Positions 34,851-46,275 of a stretch of DNA of 64,000 nucleotides are shown piece after piece. The stretch is from Spongilla lacustris (lineage: Eukaryota; Porifera; Demospongiae; Spongillida; Spongillidae). Where the stretch lies: assembly GCA_949361645.1 (NCBI GenBank), contig OX442415.1:29809362-29873361 (forward strand), given 5' to 3'. The notes below the pieces were generated by a model that was given only the letters and a program-made list of their open reading frames with translations, did not search any database and was not told where the DNA came from. Numbering within the stretch: position 1 is the first letter of the stretch; every line of letters starts with the position of its first letter. Made by a program: the position numbers and the translations under genes.

Positions 34851-35499
34851 GGTCTGTATATTGAACACCTATGGTATGTGGATCATCAAAATGTGCTATA
34901 GAATGGACATGTATGTGTAAATCAATCAAGGAAGTCTCAAAGTAATTATTACGCATTGGAAGGATGATGAATGTGAATAAATAAGGGAGAACATTATGAT
35001 ATCGCTATACGGGCTATTGCAGTATTGACAGCTAGATTATATAATGAGATACCTAAATTTAGATGTAATGTGTATTTGACCCCGTGAACCTTATAAAGAG
35101 TACCTATGTTGTATTTTATGCAATTATGGCATCATTATCTTGAATACTTTTACAATAGCTGCATGGAGAAGTCAAGCGGTCACAGTTTTTTATATCGCGG
35201 TCCATTCACATTGCGTACAACATTGTTAGTCACCCGCGACACAATGTTTGAAACGTTATAACTTTTGAAATAGTAATCTGTTTTCCGTGGCAAAAGCACA
35301 TTTTTGATGCATTCAATTTGCTCTTTTAGGCTATGCATAAATGTTCTAGTTTTATTCATTTAGAAAAATTTATTAAAGTACCTACAATGGCTTAGACAAC
35401 GTCGGCTAGGTCGGCCGGCATCACCGTATAACAACGCAAAATGAACAACCAATGCAATAGCATGCATACCTGTAGGCCGCATCTAAAGTCAGTAGTGCA
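34851..35499. other. No gene recognised
   Basis: AT-rich sequence without splice-bounded open frames or repeats I could match. Confidence 0.4.
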
Positions 35500-35650
35500 T
35501 GGCCCGCGGATCCAGGATTTCAGAAAAGGGGGGGAGGGGGGTTAATTAAAGTGGGGAAGGGTGCGGGAGGGGTACCCCCGGCCCCGCCTAGCTAGGGGGC
35601 CTGGGGGAGCGCTGTAAGCTCTCCCCCAGCGGGTGTGGGGCAGAGCCCGA
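35495..35650 (+). repeat. GC-rich repeat with perfect hairpin
   Basis: Starts GCGGATCCAGGATTTCAG, a phrase resembling hAT-type termini (inference). It holds a hairpin CTGGGGGAG...CTCCCCCAG at 35,601-35,629. Partial relatives lie at 37,095-37,140 and about 19,060-19,300 (G-rich then C-run). Confidence 0.5.
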
Positions 35651-35865
35651 GACGCCAACGATTTTTTAATTATATAATCATACTACACCGCAAAACTGCG
35701 TGCAAAAACGGAAATTGTATATTTTTCATGAATTAAATAATTTAGCGGATTTTCTGAATCTATATATGGGAGAGTTTCCGAGAAAACTGCCCTTTGCATT
35801 TATTTATATAAATGCTTCTCGTTTGAATCGCTATATCTTCCGAATGGTTAACGCTATCAACATCC

Positions 35866-37262
35866 TATTTTCAACACTTCATACAATCCTGTTGGAGTGC
35901 CAGTTCTTTACTGAAATGTTGAAACAGGTACGCGGAAGCGTTAATGAGTAGAGTGGAACCACGTATGTTTCTATGCAACCTATGCTTTTTATATATTATT
36001 ATTTACATGCATAGCTTTGTAGTAACATAAAGGGGATAATAAGAGACTTTATTTGAAAGAAAAAAAATATTTGATTTTTTATTTTGCATTTTTTCAAGTT
36101 TATAATTGAAATTACAACACAACATTATATCAGAGGCTCGGTAGGGGAGTTTTACTTTTACAGCCCGGCATAGTATTGATGTCACTGATGTTGTTGGAGT
36201 ATGATCTGGTTGTGTAGTTGGGGGTGGGGGGGTGGGAGGGGCTGCTGATGGTAGATCTTGTGCAGATCCGTGTTGTTTGAACAATGGGCTTGCCAATAAC
36301 CTTTGCCTAGTACCTAGAACGTAGCTCTCATCCGGGTCCTCTACTGTCACTCTTTTGCTTTTCGAATGTCCTGCTGGGTTGTGTAGGTCAGATGGAAGTA
36401 CCACTTTCCCCTGTCACTACGGAAACGGATCGTCTCATCCCCACTTTTAATGGATATGCAAGGAATCTGTCCTGATAAGAGCTTTTCCCACTCTCTCTCG
36501 TGCACTGGTTTAGGTTTCTTTCCACCAAGGCTTGCCATAGAGTAGGGTTGAGCCAAAACGCAGCGCGCGCACGACTGGAATGTATATTTAACGCTCGTTA
36601 ACAAAAATAAAAGGAGTTAATTTTTAATAACTGTACAATAAACCCAATTTGTGTGAAAAAGATGGCAGCTCTCTAGGCTTTTGTCGTTTTTGAATTATTT
36701 TGAACAAACGGTAAGTGGTGCATTGCTATTTAAAGTATGTATAGGTATAGGAATCACTGAAGTTTGATCGAACCACACAGCGAGACCCATTACTATATCC
36801 TAGAAAGTGCAGTGAACGCGTGAGCGTGGTCGGGTAAAGTTGGGTCACGTCGAATTAAAACAACTGAAGGTTTATACGGGCCAAAAACATCCTAGTGATT
36901 AAGTTTGGGTCTCCCGCTACTTAAAAATGTGTTTGTCATCATTGTACCACTTAAAATGGCCGAGATATTTTTCAAACCACACCAGAATTCCTTATACGAA
37001 GTTCCACTCTACAAAGATACGCTCGTTTAAACACGGACCATTTTTTTTCGGTGGGGGCGGAGGGGGGATATCTCGCGGTACTCTACGGTACTGAAAGGGG
37101 CGGATCTAGGGGAGGGGGGAGGGGGCGGGCAAAAAAGACTAAAAAGATTAAAAAGATTGGCGCATCGCATCGCATCGCATATAAAAGCTGAGCTGTATTT
37201 TTCCGCGTACCTGTTTCAACATTTCAGTAAAGAACTGGCACTCCAACAGGATTGTAAAGAAT
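35866..37262. repeat. Inverted repeat (about 70 bp arms) around a small gene
   Basis: Left arm CAATCCTGTTGGAGTGCCAG...ACAGGTACGCGGAA (35,886-35,937) is mirrored at 37,200-37,255 (CCGCGTACCTGTTTCAACAT...CTGGCACTCCAACAGGATTG). Within and beyond it, 37,030-37,095 and 37,310-37,392 are direct repeats (GGCCATTTTTTTT..., ATATCTCGCGGTACTCTACG). Confidence 0.65.
36125..36604 (-). CDS. Small possible gene, uncharacterised
   Basis: On the minus strand an ATG at 36,538 (good context, after a GC-rich stretch) opens MASLGGKKPKPVHEREWEKL and continues for 63 residues to a stop at 36,347, ending WYFHLTYTTQQDIRKAKE. A second frame overlaps the end and carries on to about 36,125 with DESYVLGTRQRLLASP and a Pro/Thr-rich tail. 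Either a frameshift or an unrecognised splice joins them, or only the 63-residue form exists. The composition looks like true coding sequence, but I recognise no family. It sits inside an inverted-repeat pair, so it could be transposon cargo. Confidence 0.45.
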
Positions 37263-37335
37263 GGCACGCAGCTGCGTTCCTTATTACGTCGATAGGCTCA
37301 TTTAAAGACGGGCCATTTTTTTTTGGTGGGGGCGG

Positions 37336-37366
<31 letters not shown>

Positions 37367-37527
37367 ATATCTCGCGGTACTCTACGGTACATGTATCGCG
37401 ATGTAGCTAACCGGGACACTGTTTCGTGCGGTTATAAATCGCACGCGGTACGCAAAATACACTCATAAATATTTAATGAGTCGTCCGAAAAGGGGGGGGG
37501 GGGGGGGGGGGGGGGGGTGGGCACGTG

Positions 37528-39185
37528 CCCGGAAATTGTGTCGCGGCGACAGTTTTTCCTCAGGAAATTATGCTGCTCACAATTAACGTAGCGACCGTAT
37601 ATCCTAAGGAAATTCTGTCGTCAGGAAATACTGTCGCTCGTCGACATATACACTACTGCTAGCTTTCTGCTGTAACCAAACCTCTTCGTAATAAGAACGA
37701 AACATTCAATATACATAAATAACATAAATAACCCGGCTGCTGTAATTGTTTGGCCCAAACATCCTGCAGACTCTGTATCTTAGATCGCTTCATGTATATA
37801 CTCTCATAGCCAAAGGAGGAAAACACATGCATACAGGATTTATGTGCATGTAGTTATAAGTAGTCTAGACACAGTTCTTGATGAAACTCTTGACACAGAT
37901 CCTGTTACAATAAGTGAGTTTACATCAGCTGCAATTCTCTATGTTGCTGCAGCATGCCCTTATCATTGCCTGCATGTGAATATGTACAAATGCTAGCATT
38001 TATAAATACCTGAATTTTATTTCAAGATTCTGTTCATGTCATAAGATTCTGGATAAAAGCTTAATTGATTCCATATTAGTTGAATTCAATGGGCAAATGA
38101 ACATGTCTGCCATATACCAAAAAGGGGGAGGGGGAATATTTGGTTGAATCTTGAATAGAAATTAAAACGATATGAAAAAGGTACATAGCATCAAGATATT
38201 GATTGGTCTCAATTTCCTTGCTGTAACTGATGCTGAGTGCATGTTTGGTTGAACCACTCATCCAAACCACTTCTCTGAGGATGATATGCACTTGTCAGGT
38301 TACACTGTACTCCAGTAATTCTGCCACAATTCACCTTAGAATGACAATTTCATTTAACAAACACATAAATACTGCTGCTGTTAATGATTAAGGTACATTC
38401 ATTTGATAACAAATTCTCAATTAACCTTGCTCTGTTATCTTAAAACCTTGCAACATCAAACAATGTAACAGAAACTCATGCAACAAGTGCCAGCAACTCT
38501 GATGGCAGGGGCTCAGGGCTGTTGTGGTAAAGGATCAATCAAATCAACATCTATACGCATGGTGTGCCATACTTCACCCTCTACATGCAGGACTTGGGTG
38601 GAGCTCTGCTGATGCATGTCTTTTCAAATTTTCTACGCACATGTACATATGCATAGAACCTGTTTGCTCTTTGGCACTTGTCATGCACACGTTTGCAGAA
38701 TTCTTTCACGTCATCTACCATTCCACGCCAATAAAACCTCTTTTTTGGACAGCGTCTTATCTTGTCCAAAGTGACCACCATTAAGTTCAGCGCAATGATA
38801 TATCCTTCAAGAACGTTTATTGTTCATCCTTCTGTCACAACCTATAACATATCATCAGTTAGCGCAAGATATTCCGAAGTACGAGTCAGTAGTTTCACTC
38901 CACCTTCGTTATCGCGAAGTACTTCACGACAAAATCATTCTGTTCTTCTTCGAAAACAGTCTCTTTCGTTCTTATTACAAAGAGGATGATATAGGTTTGG
39001 TTACAGCAGAAAGCTAGCAGTAGCTAGTGTATGTTGTATTCCATATGCATGTCGAGCGACAGTATTTCCTGACGACAGAATTTCCTTAGGATATACGGTC
39101 GCTACGTTAATTGTGAGCGACATAATTTCCTGAGGAAAAATTGTCGCCGCGACACAATTTCCGGGCGACAGATTTTCCTGTGACA
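37528..39185 (-). mobile_element. DNA transposon with long inverted repeats and Ginger-like integrase relic
   Basis: Arms of about 190-220 bp (37,528-37,712 and 38,965-39,185) mirror each other: AATTGTGTCGCGGCGACA against its complement, and AAATACTGTCGCTCG against CGAGCGACAGTATTT. The right end reads inward TGTCACAGG. The left tip is blurred by a poly-G run. Between them, minus strand, is a decayed integrase: a zinc-binding region relic (KRFYWRGMVDDVKEFC, DKCQRAN) at 38,590-38,781, the block TSAYHPQRSGLDEWFNQT at about 38,240-38,300 and a tail STKYSPSPFLVYGRHVHLPI at 38,080-38,150 in another frame. Ty3-like integrase between inverted repeats starting TGT is the Ginger layout. The DDE core is mostly lost. 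Confidence 0.65.
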
Positions 39186-39492
39186 CCGCCCTTGGTCGTC
39201 ACGTATTCTATTCAGTAACTGTACAGCTAATTCCAACGGGTACAAATCATTACAACCGTTGCTAGGTGAGGTAATTGCCATTTCAAAATTTCTGGGCATA
39301 GGTCTGAATGTCCACCAATTCAATGGATTGAAACACCCGTGTCCCATATATATAAAATTATAATGATTATAATTATAATAGTGCAATAATTATAATTATT
39401 ATATATATACATCTCAGAGGGAACATTTTTAGCAATATTTAATATTTGTTAGTTCTAATGCTATTTACTCCAACAAAACTAATAATGGCTGT

Positions 39493-39541
<49 letters not shown>

Positions 39542-39546
39542 TGTGA
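39493..39546 (+). repeat. (TG)n microsatellite before an exon
   Basis: A TG run directly upstream of the acceptor of the exon at 39,557. The same arrangement recurs at 47,098-47,175, so the pair was duplicated together with the exon. Confidence 0.9.
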
Positions 39547-39556
39547 CCATATCCAG

Positions 39557-39718
39557 CCTCAGCTGGATATACTGGTTATCCAATACATGCAGCTGGTAAC
39601 TACCAACAATCTGGTAACTACGGTAACTACCAACCACTTGGTAACTATGGTAACTATCAACCAGCTGGCGCCAATCCTATCACATACCATCCAACTGGCA
39701 TCATCTCTCAACAACAAG
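39557..39718 (+). CDS. Tyr/Gly/Pro-rich repeat exon (candidate 5' exon of FN3-phosphorylase-Death gene)
   Basis: A 162 bp exon bounded by CATATCCAG and CAAG|GTCAGA, phase 1 at both ends. It encodes 54 residues with repeats of the form GNYGNYQP (SGNYGNYQPLGNYGNYQPAG), followed by ANPITYHPTGI. Such Tyr/Gly/Pro/Gln-rich stretches are typical of disordered N-terminal regions. The donor is non-optimal. A damaged copy lies at 47,185-47,293, next to the fibronectin exon, so assignment to the same gene rests on phase, strand and duplication context only. Confidence 0.5.
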
Positions 39719-40309
39719 GTCAGAATTTCTCTCCACACTTGCACCACTTTGAATCATGTTGTATCATCTTCATTCCTACTAGTTGATCCCTCCCCTTCTA
39801 TTTACCTCTCTCTCCTGCCATATCTCCTCCTCTCTTTTCCTTCCATCCTTTCTCTCCTCCCCTTCCACCTCTTATCTCTTCCCTCTCTTACTTAAAGTGT
39901 CTATTTATAACTAAGTATTGACAAAGGATGCAAAGTAGTACAAAAACTTTAGTGGTAATGGCAGCAGTCATTTATACAATAAGAATGAAAGGGAAATGAC
40001 TTTCCGGCATTAAAAAATATGTCAACAGGAATATTGTACTACCAATAAAGATAAATTCCAATGAAAGTAGGTAGATTTAAGATTGCTATACACCAAGTTA
40101 ATATTCCAACAGTGACACCCATAAGCTTCCACTGGGCCAGCTAAGGTCTAAGCACTGCAGGTAACATTAAAAATGCTTTGAAACTAATCAGAACTGATGG
40201 GGTATGCAAATGTCTCCATGCAGATCAACCAATGATGCCAATCTTAATCGCTGTACCTCACAGGCTATTTAGCATTATCATACTTATCTCATGAGAGCCT
40301 ACTTATGTA

Positions 40310-43099
40310 TATTTATTATTATTATTATCATTACTATTATTATCACACCTGAAAAAGTTAAACTCCATGTACAACCTAACTATAAACAATACACTAGAGA
40401 TGGATTGGGCTAAGGCCTCTTGCCAGGATGGTTCTTGCCACAGCTCTCTCCAAGCAGATGTTTAGACGGCCATATATGTCAGCCAGAACTCTGGACTTGG
40501 GCAGGAAAGATGGATAGCTAAATAGGTAGCCAGTCTTCAGAACATGTGTTGGGCCTCCTTCCCCCAGTTACCGTATATCTTAACTGCCATTGGTATACAA
40601 ACCCATCCCAAGTCACAACACTTTGGGTCATTGGCAACATGCTTCCTAGTTTCAGCAGACAGAGTGGCCACACCTGCAATTCTACTTGACTCCTTCAAGG
40701 AGACTGGAGTGAGAGGAGAAGTGACTGTGATGTCTAGGGCAGCAGGTTGGCCTCTTTACAAGGACATCAGCAGGATGAGAGTGATTCTTGTCACGGCATA
40801 TACCATGTCTCACTTCCACCCTGACAGACAGGTGTGCCTTGTGACATAAATCTGCAATGATGTCATGCAATTTGTTGTGTCTGATGACTGTGTCACCTCC
40901 ATGTCTACAGGACACAACATGATGACTAAGGGAGTCGAGAGTGACCCCTGGACAAAATGGGCACACTGAGGCAAATGAAGTGCCACCATCTGACAGCAGT
41001 TTGGAATTCAGATGCAGATTTAGGCCAACAGAGGGAGCAGCCGAGAGCCACGCACTGGCATGGGGGGCTGAAGCTGATAATAGCCGAGCCTTATTTGCAG
41101 GAGAGGAAGACATCAAAAGGGATTCAAAGAGATGTCTGTCCAACTTCTGGGACAAGGATCGCTGGCGAGGCTGATCAGCAAGAACTGACTCAATAGTGAC
41201 TGCATCAGAATGTGAGACCTGGCTGTTGAATATGATTAAAGATTGCTGAAGATGGAGGTTATTGGTATTGCCTACACCTGAGGCTGAAAATGATGCTAGG
41301 AATGCTGAGCTAAAATGGAGTGCAAGGGAGCGGAGTCCAAGCGGAGAGGCTTAATTGGGCTGGTTGCCAGGCAGCATCCGTAACATCTGCAGCAAGGCAG
41401 GCTGAGAAGCAGGATCTGGTCTCCCCATCAATAGCACATAAAGCCTCAGAGGGGCAGTGGTTCTCGAAATGTGGACTAGCTTGCAGAAACCTCCACAAAA
41501 TTCGAAGCAACGAGATTGCGACATGGATGTCAGAGTCAGCCATCTCTAATAGAACAGACAGCAGCTTCTTGGCTTGAGTACACCTCTCTGCAATAAAGTG
41601 AGCACAGAAAAGATAGTCCCCGATTGGAGCTCCAAGGATATCTAAATTTGGAAGGCATGCATGAAGATTTTACCACTGATGGGAAAGAGGACTTGATTGT
41701 AGGACTGAAGAGTTCACATTTGGCTAGGTTGATGGAAAGTCCAAGGTTGGGACCCGTTTCTTCTATTAGCTCCAACGCATGCAACACTGCTTGTGATTAC
41801 CGGCCAATACTCCATCATCCAAATACCAGGTTTGAAGAATTAGGTTGAGGCATCCATCATCTGCATCTATACTAGAAACTAGTTTGTGAAGCACTAGGGC
41901 AAACAACATGGGTCCAAGAACGTCACCTTGTTGGACCCCTGTCTGTGAGCTCACACAGCCTACAGTAAGGGAGGTGAGCCATAACTCCAAGCAACCCATG
42001 GGAGCAATTCTGGGAAAAAAGTTGCTACTTCATCTAGCATTGCTTGGATTGATACTGAATTGAAGGCATTTTTCATGTCTACTTTAAAGACAGCAAAATT
42101 GGCATCATTCCAATTTTCATCCATGGAACTTCTGAGGCTATGTATATTCTTTTCTGCTCCTGCACTGGTGGCAACTCCTAGTTGTAAAGGTTGAAAAAAG
42201 TTTGAGACCTTTTCCCTTGATTAGAGCACAAATACATTTGCCAGTAAGCCTTCGTAGGATTTCTCCAAACACAATTGGCCTTATATCTGGGGGGCAGCCT
42301 TCCTTGAACTTATTCAAAGCGATCAGATTTCCTCCTGCTAAATATTTAGAGACTGTGGGAGGAGCTTTCCCAGAAGCAAGCAAGTTGATAACCTCTCTGA
42401 GGGAGGCACAGATTGGAGTGGGAAGGGCAGTGGAGGATACATCCAACAGGTGTTGGACATGAAGTCCCGAAGGACCTGCTCCAGTATCCTTTGGGAAGGA
42501 TCTTAGGACTGAGAGAATGTTGAAGTCAGAGCCAAGTGATACAGGCTCGTGGGTGATCTCCGGAATTGAAGGGAGTTCAGAAGCCGGGTGTTTAGACAGC
42601 AATAAGTTCCATGTAGTTTCATTATTTGGAGCCAGACCATCTGATGTGAGTATTTTGCAAGCCTTTCCCAACATACCGGCTTGACCATATGAGACTGCCA
42701 AGTCGATGTTACGCTTGCGACACTTGTGAGTGTTGGATAGGTTACTTTGGTGTTGATCTTGTAACACTTGCGCACGGTTCTTTGCCATCTCCCAGAGGGT
42801 GATCATGTTGTTATCAACCCACATATTGCAGAGAGAGTCCACAGGGGTCAATCTGTCATGCCTTCCATTCCACTTTATCGAAGGAAGTGTACAATTGGGA
42901 GCATAAGGAGTTTTAACCAGGACTCTTCATTGTTGTCCCGTAAAATACCCTTCAGGGTGGCTCTGGCGAAAGCAGGTCAAGCTTTGGATGGGATGAATCT
43001 TAGTGTGGGGTGGTTGAGCTGACAGACTTCATCAAACGAAGGAAGACTTTGATTGGAATTAGATGATGAGAGAGACAAGTTGGTTTGTACTGGTGGGGG

Positions 43100-43138
<39 letters not shown>

Positions 43139-43200
43139 TGAATAAAGACTACTCATGGCCTTAGCTGTAGATGGAGTGAAGGTCACCACTCCAGGCATTC
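40310..43200 (-). pseudogene. LINE-type reverse transcriptase, near-complete decayed copy
   Basis: Minus strand, N- to C-terminal: 43,198-42,977 (MPGVVTFTPSTAKAMSS, then an Asn run encoded by (AAT)n, then LRFIPSKA), 42,851-42,138 (GAGPSGLHVQHLLD, DIRPIVFGEILRRL), 41,999-41,766 (GVQQGDVLGPMLFALVL and the catalytic WYLDDGVLAG), 41,787-41,536, and 41,155-40,682 with a Cys/His cluster (CPFCPGVTLDSLSHHVVSC) and the HSHPADVLV nuclease-like motif. Frameshifts separate these blocks. The 3' end at about 40,345 abuts an (ATT)n tract. Same family as 14,725-17,161. A restriction-like endonuclease LINE is the best guess for the clade. Confidence 0.75.
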
Positions 43201-43204
43201 TAGC

Positions 43205-43672
43205 TTAAACGACATCATCCACAGAGCACTGTCAGCAGCTAAAATACCTGCTCGTTTGGAGCCTTCTGGAGTAGCTAGATCTGATGGTAAAAGGGCAGAT
43301 GGAATTTCAATGGTTCCCTGGAAAGAGGGGAAACTCCTTTTTGGGATGCTACATGCAGAGACACCTTGGCACCATCACATCTCTCCACTGCTGAAAGAGG
43401 CCCCGGATTGGTAGCAGCAGAGCCTGAATCTCAAAAGAGGAAGAAGTATTCCTCTCTTGGAGCTAAGTACTTCTTTGTTCCTATAGCATGTGAGTCTCTT
43501 GGTGTGTTTGGTGCTGAAACATTGTCCTTTCTTAAGGACCTTGGCCATCGTCTGCACCAAACCACTGGAGACTCAGTTCTTACTCCAGTGCCTTTCTGTG
43601 GCAATCCAGAGAGGAAATTCCACCTCCGTCTTGGGAACATTAAGTTCCTTTGATGGTTTAGATGACTTTTAG
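43205..43672 (+). pseudogene. C-terminal fragment of another LINE polyprotein
   Basis: Plus strand reads KYFFVPIACESLGVFGAETL and FLKDLGHRLHQTTGDS, then after a frameshift CLSVAIQRGNSTSVLGTL to a stop. This is the end block seen in many invertebrate LINE-derived proteins, and a second fragment lies at 34,665-34,850. It lies head to head with the N-terminus of the minus-strand LINE. Confidence 0.55.
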
Positions 43673-43864
43673 TTCTGTGTGCGAGTGATCGAGTGTGTTA
43701 GTGTGCCAGTACATTGTATATGTTAGGTTGTGTTGTTGTTAGCATATGTTATTATTTAAAAAAAGAAGATAATACATGTAAAAAAAGGTATTATTATTGC
43801 TTATTAATACTATATGATTATAATTATAATAATACTATGTTTTATATATTATAATAATATTATT

Positions 43865-44165
43865 ACTATTGAGAAAGTTAAACTCCATGTACAAACTATA
43901 CATAAGATATACCTAAAAAAGTTAAACTCCCATGTACAACCTAACTATTAACACTATAGCTACAAGGAAAACAATACACTAGAGATGGATTGGGCTAAGG
44001 CCTCTTGCCAGGATGGCTCTTGCCACAGCTCTCACCAAGCAGATGTTTAGGCGGCCATATATGTCAGCCAGAACTCTGGACTTGGGGCAGGAAAGATGGA
44101 TAGATAAATAGGTAGCCAGTCTTGAGAACATGTGTTGGGCCTCCTTCCCCCAGTTAATTATTTAT
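43865..44165 (-). mobile_element. 5'-truncated LINE 3' end, copy A
   Basis: Matches 40,345-40,575 closely (TGGATTGGGCTAAGGCCTCT, GCCATATATGTCAGCCAGAA). It is flanked on its 3' side by AT-rich TTATTACTATT sequence. Truncated after about 300 bp. Confidence 0.8.
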
Positions 44166-44289
44166 TATTATTCAAAATAATAATAATAATAAATCAATTT
44201 ATTATTATTATTATTTACAGTTACAGCAGGATAAATGGACAAACACAATTACATTATTATTTTAATAATAATAAGGATAACTACACATA

Positions 44290-44602
44290 ACTTACATTAG
44301 ATGCCACTAACAAACTTACAGTTCTACTAACCTATCCAGACATTTTCTCTCCACCAAGATGGCCCTAACCACTGACCTCACCAGTGACATGTTGAGGTGG
44401 CCATAGATGTCACCCAGCATTTTGGGTTTGGGAATGGCCAGGCCGATGGCAAGTAGATAGGCGAGACAGGAAAAAACACCCTGAGCCTCCATCCCCCAGT
44501 TACCGTATGTTTCTACGGCTAGGGGGATACATGTCCACCCCAAATCCTGGCATCTGGTGTCATTGGCCACATGCTTCCTAAGATAGGCTGCTGCTCCCAC
44601 AG

Positions 44603-44605
<3 letters not shown>
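44290..44605 (-). mobile_element. 5'-truncated LINE 3' end, copy B
   Basis: Encodes the last about 90 residues (LGWTCIPLAVETYGNWGMEA) up to a stop at 44,316. An (ATT)n tract follows its 3' end, and another precedes it at 44,604-44,650. Confidence 0.8.
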
Positions 44606-44650
<45 letters not shown>

Positions 44651-44759
44651 AAGATACAGGAGAATACACGAATAGAAAACATTATTAATATGCTACCACC
44701 TACAGTAATATTATTACTATTATTATTATTGCAAACTACACCTATAGTAATTCTACACT

Positions 44760-45478
44760 AGTCATGTGGGCAGGAGCTCCCTTGCCAAGATGGCTCTGGC
44801 AATGGATTTGACCAAAGTCATGTTCAGCCTGCTGTAAATATCCGCCAAGACACAAGGTTTGGGAGAGGACAAGATGATTGAAAGGTGGGATGCCAACCTA
44901 GAAAAAGTTAGATGAGCCTCCTTACCCAATTGCAGAAGGTCTCGACAGCCAGTGGAATGCATGTCCACCCCAACTCCTGACATTTGGGACCATTAGTTAG
45001 TATCTTCCGGGCCTCTGCAGCCGCAGACGCTGCACCAGACATTCGACTAGAGTCTATCAATATGGCTGGGCAGAGTGGCGATGCTACCGTGACATCAAAT
45101 GCTGCAGGCTTACCCCTGTCGAGCACATCTGCAGGTCTGGAGTGGCTGTGATCTCTGGTAAGACCATGACCCTTCTCTATGCTCACACTCAAATGAGCTT
45201 GTCGACAAAAGTCCACAACAACATCACGCAAGTGATTGTGCCTCACCACCACATCTCCCCCATGCCTGCAGGTTACAGCATGGTGACCCAAGGGATCAAG
45301 GGCAACATCTGTGCAAAGGGGGCACACAGTCCCACCAACACTAACACCTAGCCACCACCTCACTGCAGTCTGGAACTCATTGCACTCCATGTGTAGGCCT
45401 AAGCCCATGGAGGGGACCACTGACATCCATGAAGCTGCATGAGGGGCTGAAGCGGACAGAAGTTGGGCTTTGTTTGCT
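44760..45478 (-). mobile_element. 5'-truncated LINE 3' end, copy C
   Basis: The longest of the three. It holds the Cys/His cluster CPLCTDVALDPLGHHAVTC, HSRPADVL and GKPAAFDVTVASPL, one frameshift near 44,930 and a stop near 44,762. Its 5' break at about 45,478 abuts sequence open on the plus strand (45,470-45,658, QNQDDELESSRIWYDADAEQ), which may be an interrupted host exon. Confidence 0.8.
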
Positions 45479-45658
45479 AAGCAACGAGAGGAATACCTCC
45501 AAAATCAAGACGACGAGTTAGAGTCCTCCCGAATTTGGTACGATGCTGATGCGGAACAAAGGTGGGCGTCTGCTCGTGATATGTACAGAGCAAATCTGGA
45601 GCTTCTAAGAAGTGGCGACAGGAAAAGAATTCTGTTGCAGTGCAAGTTTCTATTATAA
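45470..45658 (+). other. Possible host exon next to LINE breakpoint
   Basis: About 60 charged, helical residues open on the plus strand, ending in TAA. No family recognised and no clear acceptor, because the LINE fragment begins here. Confidence 0.3.
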
Positions 45659-45906
45659 GAGGCGGCGTTATGAACTGAACTCAGACGAGAAACGAGCTTC
45701 TTAGAGGGAAAGCTTGGCTCGCGAGTTTGGAACTAGAACAGCAGCAAATGTAACATAGCTGTAAACATTGTGTTGCTAGGCAATAAACATGGGAATTACA
45801 ACGGCTAGATTTTATCATACAATCGTAGTATGTACGGGTTGCAATGTACATGTACACCTATATACTAGTAGTCACTTATAAAAAATAAAAGAATGAAACA
45901 AGATAT

Positions 45907-46173
45907 AAAAAACATTCTCTCTGAGAAAGTTAGTGGTATATAGGATTTGAAGACAATGGTGGTGTAAAAAGGAAGGGAACAAGGGATCAACAACGGTACA
46001 ATGTTTTGAATAGTCCTATATTTAGCAATGTAAAATGTACGTACTACAAAAGTGCTAAATATAGGACTATTCAAAATATTGTAACGTCGTTGATCCCTTG
46101 TTCCCTTCCTTTTTACACCACCATTGCCTTCAAATCCTATATACCACTAACTTTCTCAGAGAGAATGTTTTTA
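45907..46173. mobile_element. Foldback MITE, two 121 bp arms
   Basis: 45,907-46,027 and 46,053-46,173 are inverted copies (TTTGAATAGTCCTATATTTA against its complement; AAGGAAGGGAACAAGGGATC against its complement) separated by 25 bp. Few mismatches, so it is fairly young. Confidence 0.85.
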
Positions 46174-46275
46174 TATCGGAGTGTAAATTTCCATTACCTC
46201 GTAAATTTCCAGCACCACCTTTGCTGCACTGTTATCACCTAGAGTACACAATGCACATGTATCGTCAAAAATATC

